Of a DNA stretch of 64,000 nucleotides, positions 46,501-57,607 are shown piece by piece. The notes beneath the pieces were generated by a model. That model was not told the DNA's origin and searched no databases. It saw only the letters and a program-made list of their open reading frames with translations. Every line of letters begins with the position of its first letter. Position 1 is the first letter of the stretch. A program made the translations under genes and the position numbers. The stretch lies in assembly GCA_033398695.1 (NCBI GenBank), contig CM065812.1, positions 134,980,858 to 135,044,857 on the forward strand. Reading direction: 5' to 3'. The stretch is from Orobanche coerulescens. Lineage: Eukaryota > Streptophyta > Magnoliopsida > Lamiales > Orobanchaceae.

Positions 46501-47985
46501 CTACGTACTTCTCGGGACCGAATTTCCTACGTTTCTGGTGAACAGGCTTCCTTGCCGGGTCGATCTTTAGATAGTGGCAAGCGTGTTCCGGACTTATGCC
46601 AACCATATCTTGATGCGACTAGGCAAAGACTCCGATGTTCTTACGTAGTAAATTGATCAGATCCTCTTTTAATTCGCGATCGATGCTTTTGCCGATCTGT
46701 ACTTCCCGCTCCGGGCGAGCCGGATCTATCGTTATACTCTCCAACTCTTCAATGGGGACGGTCGCCTCTCGTTTGGAACGATTTCCGGACTCGATCCTTG
46801 GATCGATGTCGAGACTTGGCTCGAAACCGATCCTTGGCTCGATGTCGTCCGTTAATCGATGTGAGATGGCGTCCTCTGAGTCGGGTTGGTATGACGTGCT
46901 TGGCTCGTCGATCTCCATGGGTTGATTTTCGATCGTTTCAATGTCACACATAGCATGGGAAGTATTGAAAGCAGTTACGACATAGGAGTAATTCAAACAT
47001 TTCTTTGCCATTAGCTGATCTCCTTTTACAGTACCGACCATCCCATCGGCAGTGGGGAATTTGATACAGTAAAAGAAGGAAGAGGCGACCGCCTCAAAGG
47101 TTTCTAGAAACGAACAACCTAGGAACCCATTATAGATGCTGGGCCTATCTATGATTACAAAATTTAGGTTCCTAGTAATCCTAACCTTGGGATCATAAAA
47201 GCATATCAGCTCGACAGAGAGCTTAATCCTTTCGTAGGCTTGGACTGTGCTGTCACCGAACCCTTGGAGCATGGTGTCGAATGGCTTAATTAACTTGGTC
47301 AGGTTGCCGAGCAGGTTAAGAGCGGATTTAAATATTATATTGCAGAAGCTCTCATTGTCGACCAGCACGCGATCGACCATTTTCCCAAGGATACATGCGG
47401 AGATCACCAATGCATCCTCTTTGGGGCACTGCACTCCCTCCCTATCTTTGTTGGAGAAAGTCATGAGCGCGTCTTTGGAGATGTTCGGCTCAGGGGGTAC
47501 TACGACGTGGATCCCGGAGAACGCCCTCAGTTTGGATTTTCGCTTCCTGTTCGACATGGTGGAAACCGGGGACAGACCCCCGAGGTTTCCACCTCTAGCC
47601 TGAAGCATATTGATCCGGCCGCCAGGGTTGATCGGAGGAATTGATTCGTCGGAATACTCCGGCTCGTTTTGCTCGATCCTGGCAACCGGGTTGGGGGGAT
47701 CCCATCGTTTTGTCGGCGTTCGCGCCCTACGGTCCTCTCTGTCCGAGGTTCTGTCTTGGTGACCAAGTTGTCCAATTTGCCTTCCTCAAACAGTCGCCAG
47801 AGTTGTCTGAGGAGGTCGCGGCACTGGCTGGTGTTGTGGCCGGGACTCTTGTGGTAGGCACAGAACTTGCTGCGGTCTAGATGACCGTGGTCCCTTATCG
47901 GCCTTCGCTTATTAAGCCACTCGTGCCCCTTGATGGCGTTAAAGATGTGGGCCGGAGATAAGTTGAGGTTGCGGAGGCTTTGCGA
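43572..47985 (-). pseudogene. pol: H gag(tail)-pol, Tat lineage
   Basis: Element order: gag tail with a zinc-knuckle-like FCAYHKSPGHNTSQCRDL (about 47860). Protease region VLVDNESFCNIIF (about 47370) has Glu where Gly of D-x-G is expected. RT has DLNAACPKDHFPMPHID (about 46340), a frameshift near 46185, then VMPFGLKNAGATYQ-like sequence and the catalytic VYIDDIVVKS (about 46080). RNase H is followed by archaeal-type RNase H: LYVDGSATNSRAGAGIVL, NNESEYEALVGGL, NSQADALTKL (44900-45250). Integrase has HDGICGNHAGGRALIHK and CHRCQV (about 44480-44600), DLIGPLP and DYFTKWAEAEP; the C-terminus ends near VHLKKYYP with stop at 43572. Several frameshifts lie in 43660-44230. Gag is cut at 47985 by the inverted repeat. 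Confidence 0.85.
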
Positions 47986-48514
47986 ATAAAATGTAATGCG
48001 AATGGACATAGCAGTTATTCATGTTCATGAAATGTCTACTTGTATGCCATGCTTCCATAATGCATATTGTTGTTACCCAAAATATTATCTGGAGATAGTA
48101 TTGCTGGAATGATCGAGTAACAAACAAATGCGAGAACACTTCCGTGAGAAAATAAATAACACAAGATTTCCCTATCTGGTTCTTCCGGCAATCTACACGC
48201 TCTACAACTTAGATAACTAGAAGTCTTTACACTCATTGTAATAGATTCTAACATTAATATTTGTACTCCACAGTATATTTATTAATAACATCTCGCGAGA
48301 GCATTCAAGCCCGGGACTAACAACCCCGGCAAATCTTGTGTTATTTATTTTCTCACGGAAGTGTTCTCGCATTTGTTTGTTACTCGATCATTCCAGCAAT
48401 ACTATCTCCGGATAATATTTTGGGTAACAACAATATGCATTATGGAAGCATGGCATACAAGTAGACATTTCATGAACATGAATAACTGCTATGTCCATTC
48501 GCATTACGTTTTAT
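47986..48514. repeat. Large inverted repeat at the 5' end of H
   Basis: Arm 1 is 47986-48169 and arm 2 is 48331-48514, 184 bp each, with 161 bp between. I count two differences, both C-to-T type at CpG. Each arm contains 107 bp or so of the H LTR end (GGGTAACAACA) plus ATATG and 78 bp of K flank. The loop (48170-48330) is LTR sequence continuous with arm 2. The right end of H therefore ends with an LTR in the plus direction, opposite to its 3' LTR. Confidence 0.9.
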
Positions 48515-48633
48515 ACGACATGTTAATTATCTACTCTTACATGATAAAAGTCATTGTGAGATGTTTTGTTGCAGTGAGGAGCTCAGTTTCTCAGTAAGGA
48601 GATCGATGTGCTAAACGATTATAAAATAATAAT
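48432..48633 (+). mobile_element. Element K, continuation after H
   Basis: It begins with the second ATATG and continues GCATTATGGAAGCATGGC. Joined to 26964-27027 it gives an uninterrupted K LTR start. J is inserted at 48634. No gene is seen in it. Confidence 0.55.
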
Positions 48634-50430
48634 TGTAATACCCTAGAAAATTCAAAGACTTCTTTAAATGCTATTTATTTTGCTAATGATCATGGATTTC
48701 GATATTTACAAGTTGTCCAATACTTGGAACGATATGTTTCCAACATAAAATGAAGGTTTTCAAAATAAATTATAAGGATTATTTTAGAATTTATGAAAGT
48801 AATTTCGAAAATTTTCGACGAATTGATACGATAAAATTTTCATTACAGAACACTTATACTGCAAAAATAATATTAAATTATTATTTTAATATTATCAAAA
48901 ATCCGTTTCGAGCATGTCGAAGATTTAACTCCGACGAGTTCGGAACAGGTCGGAAAATCGAATTTGGACATCAGGAAGGGGTCGAACCGGCTGAGCCAAG
49001 TTGACGGACATTTGTCGGTCACTGCCGGACACGCCGACTGACAACTGCCGGTCACGGCCGACGGAAGCTTCTCGGCCACTATACGGATAAGGCTGTCCAG
49101 TTGTCCGGATAAGGTCGGTCACGACCGACAGAAGCTTCTCGGCCACTATCCGGATAAGGTCGGTCACGACCGATAGAAGCTTCTCGGCCACTATCCAGAT
49201 AAGGCTGTCCAGCTGTCCGGATAAGGTCAGTCACGACCGACAGAACCTTCTCGTCCAGCTATCCGGATAAGGCCTCCAGCTGTCCGAGTAAGGTTGATTT
49301 TCAGCCGACTTTGGACTACTATAAATATATGTATACGTACGTATTTACTAACAAATGATATAACATTTTGAAGTTGTGAACCTCTAATTTAAAACGCCCG
49401 TAACATATTTCACTTCCAAAAATTATAAAAGCTACAAAAATCCCGATCAATCAGGAAGCTGAAATCTAACAGTTTTTCCAAGGTGTTTAATAAAAGTCCC
49501 CAAAGAGATTTCAGATTTTTCTTCAAGGATTTTAGCACGTCCATCTGTAGAAACTGATCTTTTCACTTCAACAAGCACATGACTTGAGGTAAGATAAGGC
49601 TTTTCCTTGCTGTATCATAAGGATCATATATTGATTGATATTTTCATATGTGACTGTTATTGAATGATCATGCATAACATGTGTATGTAAAAGAATGTTT
49701 AAGAACAGGAAGTATGGTACTTGATTGATGGCGGGTAGGCACGGGACGCGGGGGACTGGCAGACCCAACACATGGTGGCAAATACTTGCGGCTGAAAGTC
49801 GGTCAAGGAAACCCACACTGAATGAAAAAGGTTGAATACGGCTAATACCATTGGTTGAAAAACCAGTATGGGAACCCCCGTATACATCTTTCATTGGCCA
49901 ATTATATGAACAGGTTCCGAAAACCATGGCCTATCACTATCAGTCGAGTATCACACTTCGAGGGTACCCGAAGAAAGGATTTTACAAGAACATGACTATA
50001 TATATAGTAGTTATTTGTTGATGAATGTGATATGTGATACTTTGCTATTACATAAGTCTCATCTCATTGAGCCATTAGCTCACTAGATTCTTATGACACA
50101 GGTGATGATGCTCATGTTTAGGAGTTGACTATCTTCTTCAGTGTTGACGGCTGGAGACTTGTCCATATGCCATTCCCCAGCTATTTCGCCCCTATGCTGG
50201 AAGACTATGTTTTGTTTTTAATAAGATCACTCTATTATGGTTTTGTTATGTATTAAACTTAAGGTTGTGTAATGTTTTGAATAAATAATACCGGTTTGTA
50301 TTATTTCCCTAAGTACTCGCATTACCAAATCTACTTCTTATTGATTTTCAAGGTTTAAAAGCGTGATACTCCCCAACTTAGTAGCACAGACCTTTTTGGC
50401 GGTTCAGCTGCTAGGTTAGGGGGTGTTATA
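48634..50430 (+). mobile_element. J 5' LTR
   Basis: TGTAATACCC...GGGTGTTATA, about 1.8 kb. The last bases read TA where CA is expected (C to T). Palindromic array 49000-49300, then TATA box TATAAATAT at 49320-49328. Donor-like TTGAG/GTAAGAT at 49585-49595. Confidence 0.85.
49000..49300. repeat. U3 array of J: TCGGTC-N2-GACCGA and TATCCGGATA units
   Basis: Tandem-like units of roughly 50-60 bp hold GGTCGGTCACGACCGACAG, AAGCTTCTCGGCCACT and TATCCGGATAAGG. Both TCGGTCACGACCGA and TATCCGGATA are CpG-containing palindromes or near-palindromes. GTCGGTCACTGCCGG and GGCCGACGG variants start the array. It ends about 30 bp before the TATA box. Confidence 0.85.
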
Positions 50431-50434
50431 GTTG

Positions 50435-50446
50435 TGGTATCGGAGC
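50435..50446 (+). other. Primer-binding site of J
   Basis: TGGTATCGGAGC, four bases after the LTR end, the same variant as in B and E. Confidence 0.9.
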
Positions 50447-50630
50447 GAAGATTTAAATCTTTCATGCAGATAGAAGATGGCATATGGACATTCTCGACTG
50501 AAGGATATGGTCAACTTTTATCTATTAAGTATTGTGTTTAATTGATTACAATATATTAGTTGTCATCATCATTGTTATGTGATCGTTATTGGCTTATGAA
50601 TGGGTGAGATTGGGCAGTACAACGGATGTG

Positions 50631-51553
50631 ATGGCACCCAAAAGAAAGGCAAGAGATGATCCAAATCCAAACCAGAACCTTCTTGAGAATTTGGCTGAGC
50701 TGATGCAACAACAGACAAGGATGTATGGTGAACAAATGCAACAATTGCTGAACATGCAACAAAGAAACGAAGAACAAAACCGACAACCTCCACCAAGAAA
50801 CAATAATGGACCAGCAGTGTATGAAAAATTTAGGAAAATGGAACCTCCTGATTTTCATAGTGGGGCTGATCCTATGGTTGTGGAGGAATGGATCAAATCA
50901 CTTGATGTTATCTTTGATTACATGCACATCGACGATGCTGAGAAGATACTTTGTGCGATCTTTCAACTCAAAAAGGATGCCAGAATTTGGTGGGAAGGAG
51001 CCAAACTTGCAGTCAACTTGGAAGGGTTGATGTGGGAGAGATTTAAAGTAATATTCTATGGTAAATACTTCACCAGGGATGCACGGTCTCTCAAGGTCAA
51101 AGAGTTTTTGGAGCTGAAACAAGGGGATATGTCTGTTTATGAATATATTCGGAAATTTGAAGAAGGTTGTAGGTATGTTCCCTATATTGCTAGGGATAAT
51201 GCTGAGAAGGTGGATCATTTCCTAAGAGGCCTCTGACCTGAAATTAGAAGAGATGTGAGGATGTCTACATCAACTGAGTTCAGAGAAATAGTTGACAAAG
51301 CACTGCTCGCAGAAGTGACGAAAAGGAGATACAAAGGTCTTATCAACAGAAGAGGCAAGCATTTGCTTCAAAAAATTCAGCATATTGGAAGAAATCGGAG
51401 CAAAAACCAGGCAAAGCCAATCAGAAGCATCCTACAGCGAGAGATGCTCCCAATACAACTGACAAGCCCAAGTGTACTAAATGTGGGAAAAATCACTTTG
51501 GAGAATGTTTTGTTGGGTCCAATAATTATTTCAGATGCAAGAAGCCCAGACAT
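50631..51553 (+). pseudogene. gag: J gag
   Basis: The start at 50631 ([16 protein letters not shown]) is preferred to the upstream ATG at 50589 because the Gag-like glutamine-rich N-terminus begins there. The core has [51 protein letters not shown] and [15 protein letters not shown], the retrotransposon Gag domain. TGA at 51234 after LRGL sits where family members have Arg. A frameshift near 51450 moves the zinc knuckles (CTKCGKNHFGEC; second knuckle with Tyr for its first Cys) into the protease frame. Confidence 0.85.
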
Positions 51554-52797
51554 ATGGTGAGAGATTGCCCAAACATAGAGAATAAAGTTCAGGGAAGGGT
51601 CTTTGCAATGACTCGAGAAGAAGCTGATGCAGATGCTTCCGTAGTCTCAGGTACCATTCTGATCTCAGGAATTCCTGCACTTACATTGATAGACCCAGGA
51701 TCTACACATTCATTTGCATCATATGTATTTATGAGAAAATCGGGCATTAAACCAGAACTCTTAAAAGTTGGTTATAATGTGGCTGCTCCGTTTGGAGAAA
51801 ATATGGATTTTGACCAAATGTTGAGGGCCTGTACAGTTCGAATTGGCGGGAGGATACTCTATGCCGACCTGGTTGTCCTACCAATATCTAATTTTGATGT
51901 TATCCTGGGTATGGACTGGCTAGCTAAATATTCTGCAAATGTTGATTGTAATAAGAAGATTGTGGCCTTTCAACCAGTAAATGGAGGAGGGTTTATTTTT
52001 AAAGGTAATTCATATTCGTGCTCTTTGTCAATTATAACTGCACTGAAAGCTAGGAAGATGTTAAATAAGGGGTGTATTGGCTATTTGGCTAATGTTTTGG
52101 ACACCTTCCTTGAAATGAAATTGAAGCCTGAAGATGTAGATGTGGTTAGAGAATTTCCTGAGGTGTTCCGAGATGATCTACCAGGGTTGCCCCCAGATCG
52201 TGAAATTGAGTTTGCAATCGATGTAATGCCAGGAACTACCCCTATTTCTAAAACCCCATACAGAATGACACTAGAAGAATTGAAAGAATTAAAAACTCAG
52301 CTACAAGAATTACTTGATAAGGGATTCATTCGTCCTAGTTGTTCACCTTGGGGAGCGCCTGTCTTATTTGTGAAAAAGAAAGATGGCTCATTGTGATTAT
52401 GCATTGACTATAGGTAACTGAATAAGGTGACCATCAAGAACAAATATCCTCTTCCAAGGATAGATGATTTATTTGACCAGTTGCAAGGAGCATCAGTATT
52501 CTCAAAGATTGATTTACGTTCCGGATATCATCAACTGAAGGTCAAAGAAGAAGATATCCAAAAGACAGCATTCAGAACACGATATGGTCACTATGAATTT
52601 TTAGTGATGCCTTTTGGTTTGATAAATGCTCCAACAACATTTAAGGATCTGATGAACCGGGTATTCAAAGAGTTCCTTGATAAATTTGTGGTGGTGTTTA
52701 TTGATGTCATACTTATCTATTCACATGACAGAGATGAGCATAAAGAACACCTCAGAATTGTGCTTCAAATTCTCAAAGAAAAACGGTTGTATGCTAT
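51554..52797 (+). pseudogene. pol: J protease and partial reverse transcriptase
   Basis: Protease: LTLIDPGSTHSFASY (about 51690) has Pro in place of the Ser/Thr of the catalytic D-(S/T)-G; VILGMDWLAKYSANVDC follows. A linker leads through DDLPGLPPDREIEF to RT. TGA at 52394 interrupts DGSL-x-LCIDYR. RT continues [39 protein letters not shown] and [19 protein letters not shown]. The active site reads [12 protein letters not shown] (about 52690), with Val for the second catalytic Asp. Inactive even before I was inserted, or decayed since. Confidence 0.9.
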
Positions 52798-53906
52798 TGT
52801 GTCGAGATTTATTCACCTCGACAGGCGATCGACTACAAGGCCGAGCGACCGAGTCCACAACCAACCGAGCTACGGCGAACTCGCCTAAGCGAGGATAACA
52901 GTCCACCTTCGAGTGTCTAGCGATCGACTCTCAAGGCAATCACCTTTGGCATCTAGCGACCGTCTCTGGTGCCCGACCTGAGACGACCGTCCTGTGCCCC
53001 GAACAAAGACCTTCGTCCGTCAAAGTCCACAAAGACTGGATCTCAAAACAGCTCCCATGTGCAGATCCACAACAGGCGCCGCATTTCATGGATCGTTGAC
53101 CACATCCTGTCACCACCTTATCACCTACCGATAGACCTGCCGAAAGGTACAAGGTGGGACCGCCCGTGACAGCGACTCAGACGCGTGCAGACTTCTCATT
53201 GGACCGCACAACTGGCTGCCAGCAACTCCTGCGAACTTTAAGGAGACAAGCCCATGTGCTAAAATACGATCGCCCGCTTATTATAATACAGTAACAGCGA
53301 TCGCCCAGCATCTCTCAGCACTATAAATAGAGAACCTCCAGCAACTGGAGAAAGGTTGGAAAATCATTCCGAAAAGGTTCTCCATTCAGTTCAGAGAAAA
53401 CACTCAAATACATACATGCTTTCAGGCTCTTGGCTTCCTCTCCCGAATCTACCTCAGGATTTCTCTCTCAGCACCTCTCAACCAGAAGACGGTCGGCAGA
53501 GGCAAGAAGTCTCCACAGCGCAGATTTGAAGAGACTCACAAGTTCAGGAGTTCAAACATACAGCAGCTACACACCGTGAGAGATTCGATTTCTCGCGGTC
53601 GTTACAGCTCATCAAAGTTGTTACAAGAACTCGCAGAGCATCATACCTGGTTCTTCCGGCAATCTACATGCTCACTAGCTAAGATAACTTGGGTCTTTAC
53701 ACTTATTGTAATAGATTCTAACATTAATACTTGTATCCCAGAATATTCGTATTAATAATATCTCGCGAGAACATTCAAGCCCGGGACTAACAACCCCGGC
53801 AAATCTTGTGTTATTTACTTTCTCCACAGAAGTGCTCTCGCACATTTGTTTGCTATCCATCCATTCCAGCAATATCTATCTCCGGATAATATTTTGGGTA
53901 GCAAAA
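52798..53906 (+). mobile_element. I 5' LTR
   Basis: TGTGTCGAG...GGGTAGCAA, about 1.1 kb; the exact end is uncertain by a few bases. CGATCG-type palindromes (GGCGATCGAC, AGCGATCGAC, TACGATCGCC, AGCGATCGCC) occur from 52825 to 53306, then TATA box TATAAATAG at 53322-53330. The block from TGGTTCTTCCGGCAATCTAC to the end matches G and H. Confidence 0.8.
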
Positions 53907-53908
53907 AT

Positions 53909-53928
53909 TGGCGCTAGAAGAAGGGGCA
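53909..53928 (+). other. Primer-binding site of I
   Basis: TTGGCGCTAGAAGAAGGGGC directly follows the LTR. The TGGCGC start is common among Tat/Athila elements; I cannot name the tRNA with confidence. Confidence 0.6.
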
Positions 53929-54033
53929 TCTTAACCTTTATTTTTATTCCTACTTTCCCGGAGAACACTCAATGTTCTCGGGGCATATACTTGAAGTGAC
54001 ACTCACTGCGCTTCAAATAAAGCTTTCATAATC

Positions 54034-55147
54034 ATGACGTCCGCCACTACATCGAAGAGAGCCGCTCTCCGAACCGCCGAACACCATATCCCGGCTCAAT
54101 TCGAGCCCCAGCCGACGATAGGGGGAAGCCGCGGCAATGCGAGACTCTCGATCCCGCACCTGAGGGGTGGCCCCAGCCTCTCACTCGACCAGTTCCAAAC
54201 CGCGAAACAGATCGAGGAGGCTATGGCCATCCTAAAGGAGCGACGGAGAGTATGCGCGGCGCCCGCAATGACTCCCTCGGCCATCCGCCGCGTGGGCAAA
54301 TGGAAATTCAAAGGACTACTGGGCGAGTGATTGTCAGAGAGCCCCGATTCGCGAGAAAAGGCTCTCGCACGGCCGGACAGTTCCGTATTCAGTCGCTTGG
54401 TAAGCGACCCATCATGGCGACCGGGGCATTCTGGCCCCAACCACATGGCGACGGAATCCGAGTCCGTCTCCAGGAGTTCGGCCTATCCGACTCCCAGCCG
54501 AACACAAGTCAACCGTTTGGCTTCCACTCCGATCGCCAGAGGGTCAGTACTTGATCGCCTCGGCTCCCGCTCCGAACGCCTAGCCGCGAGCAGCTACGCC
54601 ACGGTGATGGCCGCTATGCAACGCCAACTCGACGAGATGAAAGCACTCTTGGATTCCAGGACAAGCACCAGTAGAAAGATCATCGGACCGACCGAGCCAC
54701 TCGCGGTCCACATCAAGCTCGCCCCCGTGCAACCAAAGATCGCTCCTCCCAAAACACCTCTATATGAAGGGAGATCAGACCCCGAGACTCACCTAAGTAA
54801 GTTCCGTATTTACATGACCGGGTGTGGGGCATCAGATGCAACCAAATGCCGAATCTTCCCGTTAACATTGGGCGAGCTTGCCCATAGGTGGTACATCTCA
54901 CTACCTCCGCGATCGATCATCTCCTTTGAGAAACTGGCGAGTGACTTCACGTCATACTTCACCACCAAGGTCGCCAGACCGGAAGGCCCCCACCGCATGA
55001 TGAAAATTAGGCAGGGGGAAGACGAATCCAACGCTGATTACATCGACCGGATGGATGAGATAGTCCTCACCGGCGAGCCCATCAGCGACGAGCTCTCTCT
55101 CTACTCGGTCCTGGGGGGGTTCTACGGTCATTCACCCATGTTTAGAC
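54034..55147 (+). pseudogene. gag: I gag, one stop, truncated by N
   Basis: One frame from MTSATTSKRAALRTAEHH (54034) with a single TGA at 54328 continues to 55147. The core reads PLYEGRSDPETHLSKFRIYM, CRIFPLTLGELAHRWYISLP and KIRQGEDESNADYIDRMDE, the retrotransposon Gag domain of Tat elements. The frame stops where N is inserted, so the zinc-knuckle tail is outside. Confidence 0.85.
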
Positions 55148-55434
55148 TGTTGGTATTCCACAGAAAATAAACACAGCGGAAGAATAAACGGAATCCCTAA
55201 GAGGATCGATCAAGTAACGTATATACGAAAAGAAAATACGAAGATCAAGGAATCAAAGTCCCATACCTATGATGTCTCTGAAAAACCTTCGTATGATGAT
55301 GATGATGAAGAGCCCTTCGTTCCAAGCACCTAAAGCAAGATGCCTCTACTTCACACGCCGGAACTTGATGGAAAAATCGACAAGCTTCCTTTTTTCAAGA
55401 ATGCGGCTAGGGAAGCTTGTAGGAATTTTCTCTC
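55148..55434 (+). mobile_element. Element N, LTR-like fragment
   Basis: It starts TGTTGGTATTCCACAG in the middle of I gag, the kind of terminus copia LTRs have. About 290 bases follow with no gene, then E interrupts it after CTCTC. It could also be the end of a minus-strand element. Orientation and identity are uncertain. Confidence 0.4.
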
Positions 55435-55575
55435 TGTAACACCCCAAACTAGGCGGATATTACAGTGCCGTGGACCCCCGACTGGGACCCACTAGGCGAA
55501 TGAAACTGAATGAATTACACAGGGTAAATGTAGTACCGAACCACATTACAACAATAATTACTCCGATGAGGAGTT

Positions 55576-55785
55576 TCATACAACACATCCAGGATAATAC
55601 AGAATACATGTATATTTTATATAGAGATAAAATATACAACACTGAGTGAAATGAGTATTCAAACGGAATGTATGCAGCGGAATAAATGAAGGAAACATAA
55701 ATGACTGAAAAGACTGGGGCCCCCTTCTAGTATCATTGGGACTCCTCACCGTCAACGTGCTCTCCCCGTGCTTTCGCCTTGCCAT
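55576..55785 (-). CDS. Small LTR-borne reading frame (MARRKHGESTLT...)
   Basis: A frame of about 69 codons opens with ATG just after the acceptor-like CAG-GTC. It begins MARRKHGESTLTVRSPNDTR. The right LTR of E has the same frame (63218-63427, MARRKHGESTLTARSPNDTR). Solo LTR D keeps a diverged version from 26587 (MARLRHGKRTLTARSPSDTS). Only the first 25 or so residues look conserved between D and E. It may be an upstream ORF or chance. Confidence 0.3.
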   Translation of the reverse strand: MARRKHGESTLTVRSPNDTRRGPQSFQSFMFPSFIPLHTFRLNTHFTQCCIFYLYIKYTCILYYPGCVV

Positions 55786-57029
55786 GACCTGAAAAACAAT
55801 ATCCCCCCACGGGGTCAGTAACACAGAACAACAATCCTCAAGAGTTGAATACACATAATCCTGTCGAACATACGCAATCAAACATGCTATATGAATCAAC
55901 TAACAGTACAGCTCAAAGGAATGGCGCCACACTACGTCTGGGATGGGAATGTGTCCGTGCACAGGCCACCAACGAGTATCGATCGAATACACGTGTGGTC
56001 TTGTACCTAATCAGTCTCACGAAGCAATCGACTCGTGTGCACAGTCCAATGTGAGGCCAACAACCAACACACGACTTAAATGTGCCCGACATGAAAATCC
56101 CACACATACCAACCGGCATGCCAGTATGACCCGGAATGCCACGATATAACAAAAGTGACATCAAAAATGAATAATGAATCACCAAGATGAAATGATAGTG
56201 AAATGAATGACAGCTCAATGAAATGATTGGAACCGTCGTTCCTTGTGACTGAAGTGATTAATTGACAATGACAAGTCTTGATACGGTTAATACAATATGA
56301 ATGAATTATGATTATGAATGAACAACAACGAAAGAAATGAATATCCTTTTAACTGAGTAAGAATTAACTTACACAACACCGGTGAACAATGTCCTTCCAC
56401 GAACAACGTCCTAAAATGAGGTGTCGGTCGCTCGAACAACCTTGAATAACAATAATTACCAACAACCGCTCAATACACGAATCAAATACGATCATAACCT
56501 ACTCAAACGTCGATACAACAATATCCAAACTCGAATATATCGAAACCAACTCCAAGATGAGTATTTCAAACCATCAAACACTTTCAATGATATCAATAAT
56601 CCCATAGGAATCCATAGTTCGAGTTAACGACAACATCTAATCGAAAACCCCCAAAATATCAAAGTCAACTCCCAAAGTGTTCTTGAAATAAATCTCCAAA
56701 AATGGCCATTAAATCCATAGGAATATATTAATCCAAGGTATATAATCCATATCTAACATATTCCAACAACAATCTAAGTTCATACGAAGAAATCGGAAGG
56801 AAAACCCCAAATATCCGAAATTCTAGATTCAAGAAATCATTACCTTTGATTTGATGTGATGAAGTTGATGAAATGATGATTAATCCGAATAATGAGCTTG
56901 AAGATGATGATTAATGGTTACACCTCGAAGAATACTCTCCAAAACACCCGAAATCGCCCAAAATCGCCGAATTAGAGAAGTAGGATGAAGAAATGACGAA
57001 ATGGACTGCACTGTCCTATTTATAGTCAC

Positions 57030-57607
57030 ACCAGTTTAGCGTGCACTAGCTCCTGTGCGTAGCATACGCTAACGGGTATTTTGGGCAGTCCAGTACCCAC
57101 TGTGCGAGAACGGTAGCGTGCGCTACGTACCTTTGGAAGCGTGCGCTACGGATGTACAATTGGCATGCGCTAACCCCAAATGTTAGCGCGCGCTAACGAA
57201 TTATCTGATGCCCAGAACTGGAGTCCAGAACCTTCTGTCCTATGATCTGATCTTGGTAGCGTGCGCTACATCCAACAATTAGCGTGCGCTACTACACCGA
57301 TTGCGTACGCTAAAACCACTCATAGCGTGCGCTATGAATTAATTCAATTCAGTCCAGTAGCCACTGGACTCAACCTCATCCGACCTTAGCGCGCGCTACA
57401 CCGACTGCATAGCGTGCGCTACTCCGGCTCACTAACGCGCGCTACTTACCATTCGTAGCGTGCGCTACCTACAATCCCAACTGCAGTCCAGTGCCTTCTG
57501 GACTGCCTGCTCAACTACACTAGCGTGCGCTAGTGTTGAGAGGTGGCGTGCGCTACCCGTACTCAATTAGCGCACGCTAAAGAGAGTACGTAGCGTGCGC
57601 TACTCCT
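57030..57607. repeat. TAGCGTGCGCTA array in LTR E
   Basis: About eighteen copies of TAGCGTGCGCTA and variants (TTAGCGCGCGCTAA, TAGCATACGCTAA, GGCATGCGCTAA), spaced 10-60 bp. The proximal copy is about 10 bp from the TATA box. The short phrase CAGTCCAGT-N3-C(C/T)ACTGGACT, itself partly palindromic, also recurs in it. Confidence 0.9.

Larger units (their letters stand above)
27028..48431 (-). mobile_element. Element H, Tat-lineage Ty3 element with antisense gene
   Basis: In element order (right to left): a rearranged 5' end, gag tail, protease, RT, RNase H, archaeal-type RNase H, integrase (to 43572), L insertion, then a 1-kb spacer. An antisense gene (28484-31193) follows, then a polypurine tract and the 3' LTR. 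Target duplication ATATG at 27023-27027 and 48432-48436, joining the two parts of K. The second RNase H and the antisense gene between pol and 3' LTR are marks of Tat elements (Grande/Retand/Ogre relatives). Confidence 0.85.
48634..52797 (+). mobile_element. Element J, chromovirus-type Ty3, interrupted by I
   Basis: 5' LTR, primer site, gag, protease and half of RT are present, then the element is interrupted at 52797 within RT. The five bases before the LTR are ATAAT. The remaining RT, RNase H, integrase and 3' LTR should lie beyond the window. Confidence 0.85.
52798..55147 (+). mobile_element. Element I, Tat-lineage, partial, inside J RT
   Basis: LTR, primer site and gag are present before interruption by N. 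The five bases before the LTR are GCTAT. The LTR terminal third matches G and H closely; the first part is diverged. Confidence 0.8.

Noticed and set aside
47986..48514. Foldback DNA transposon or MITE
   Set aside because: The arms consist of H LTR end plus K flank; there is no separate terminal sequence or duplication around the inverted repeat.
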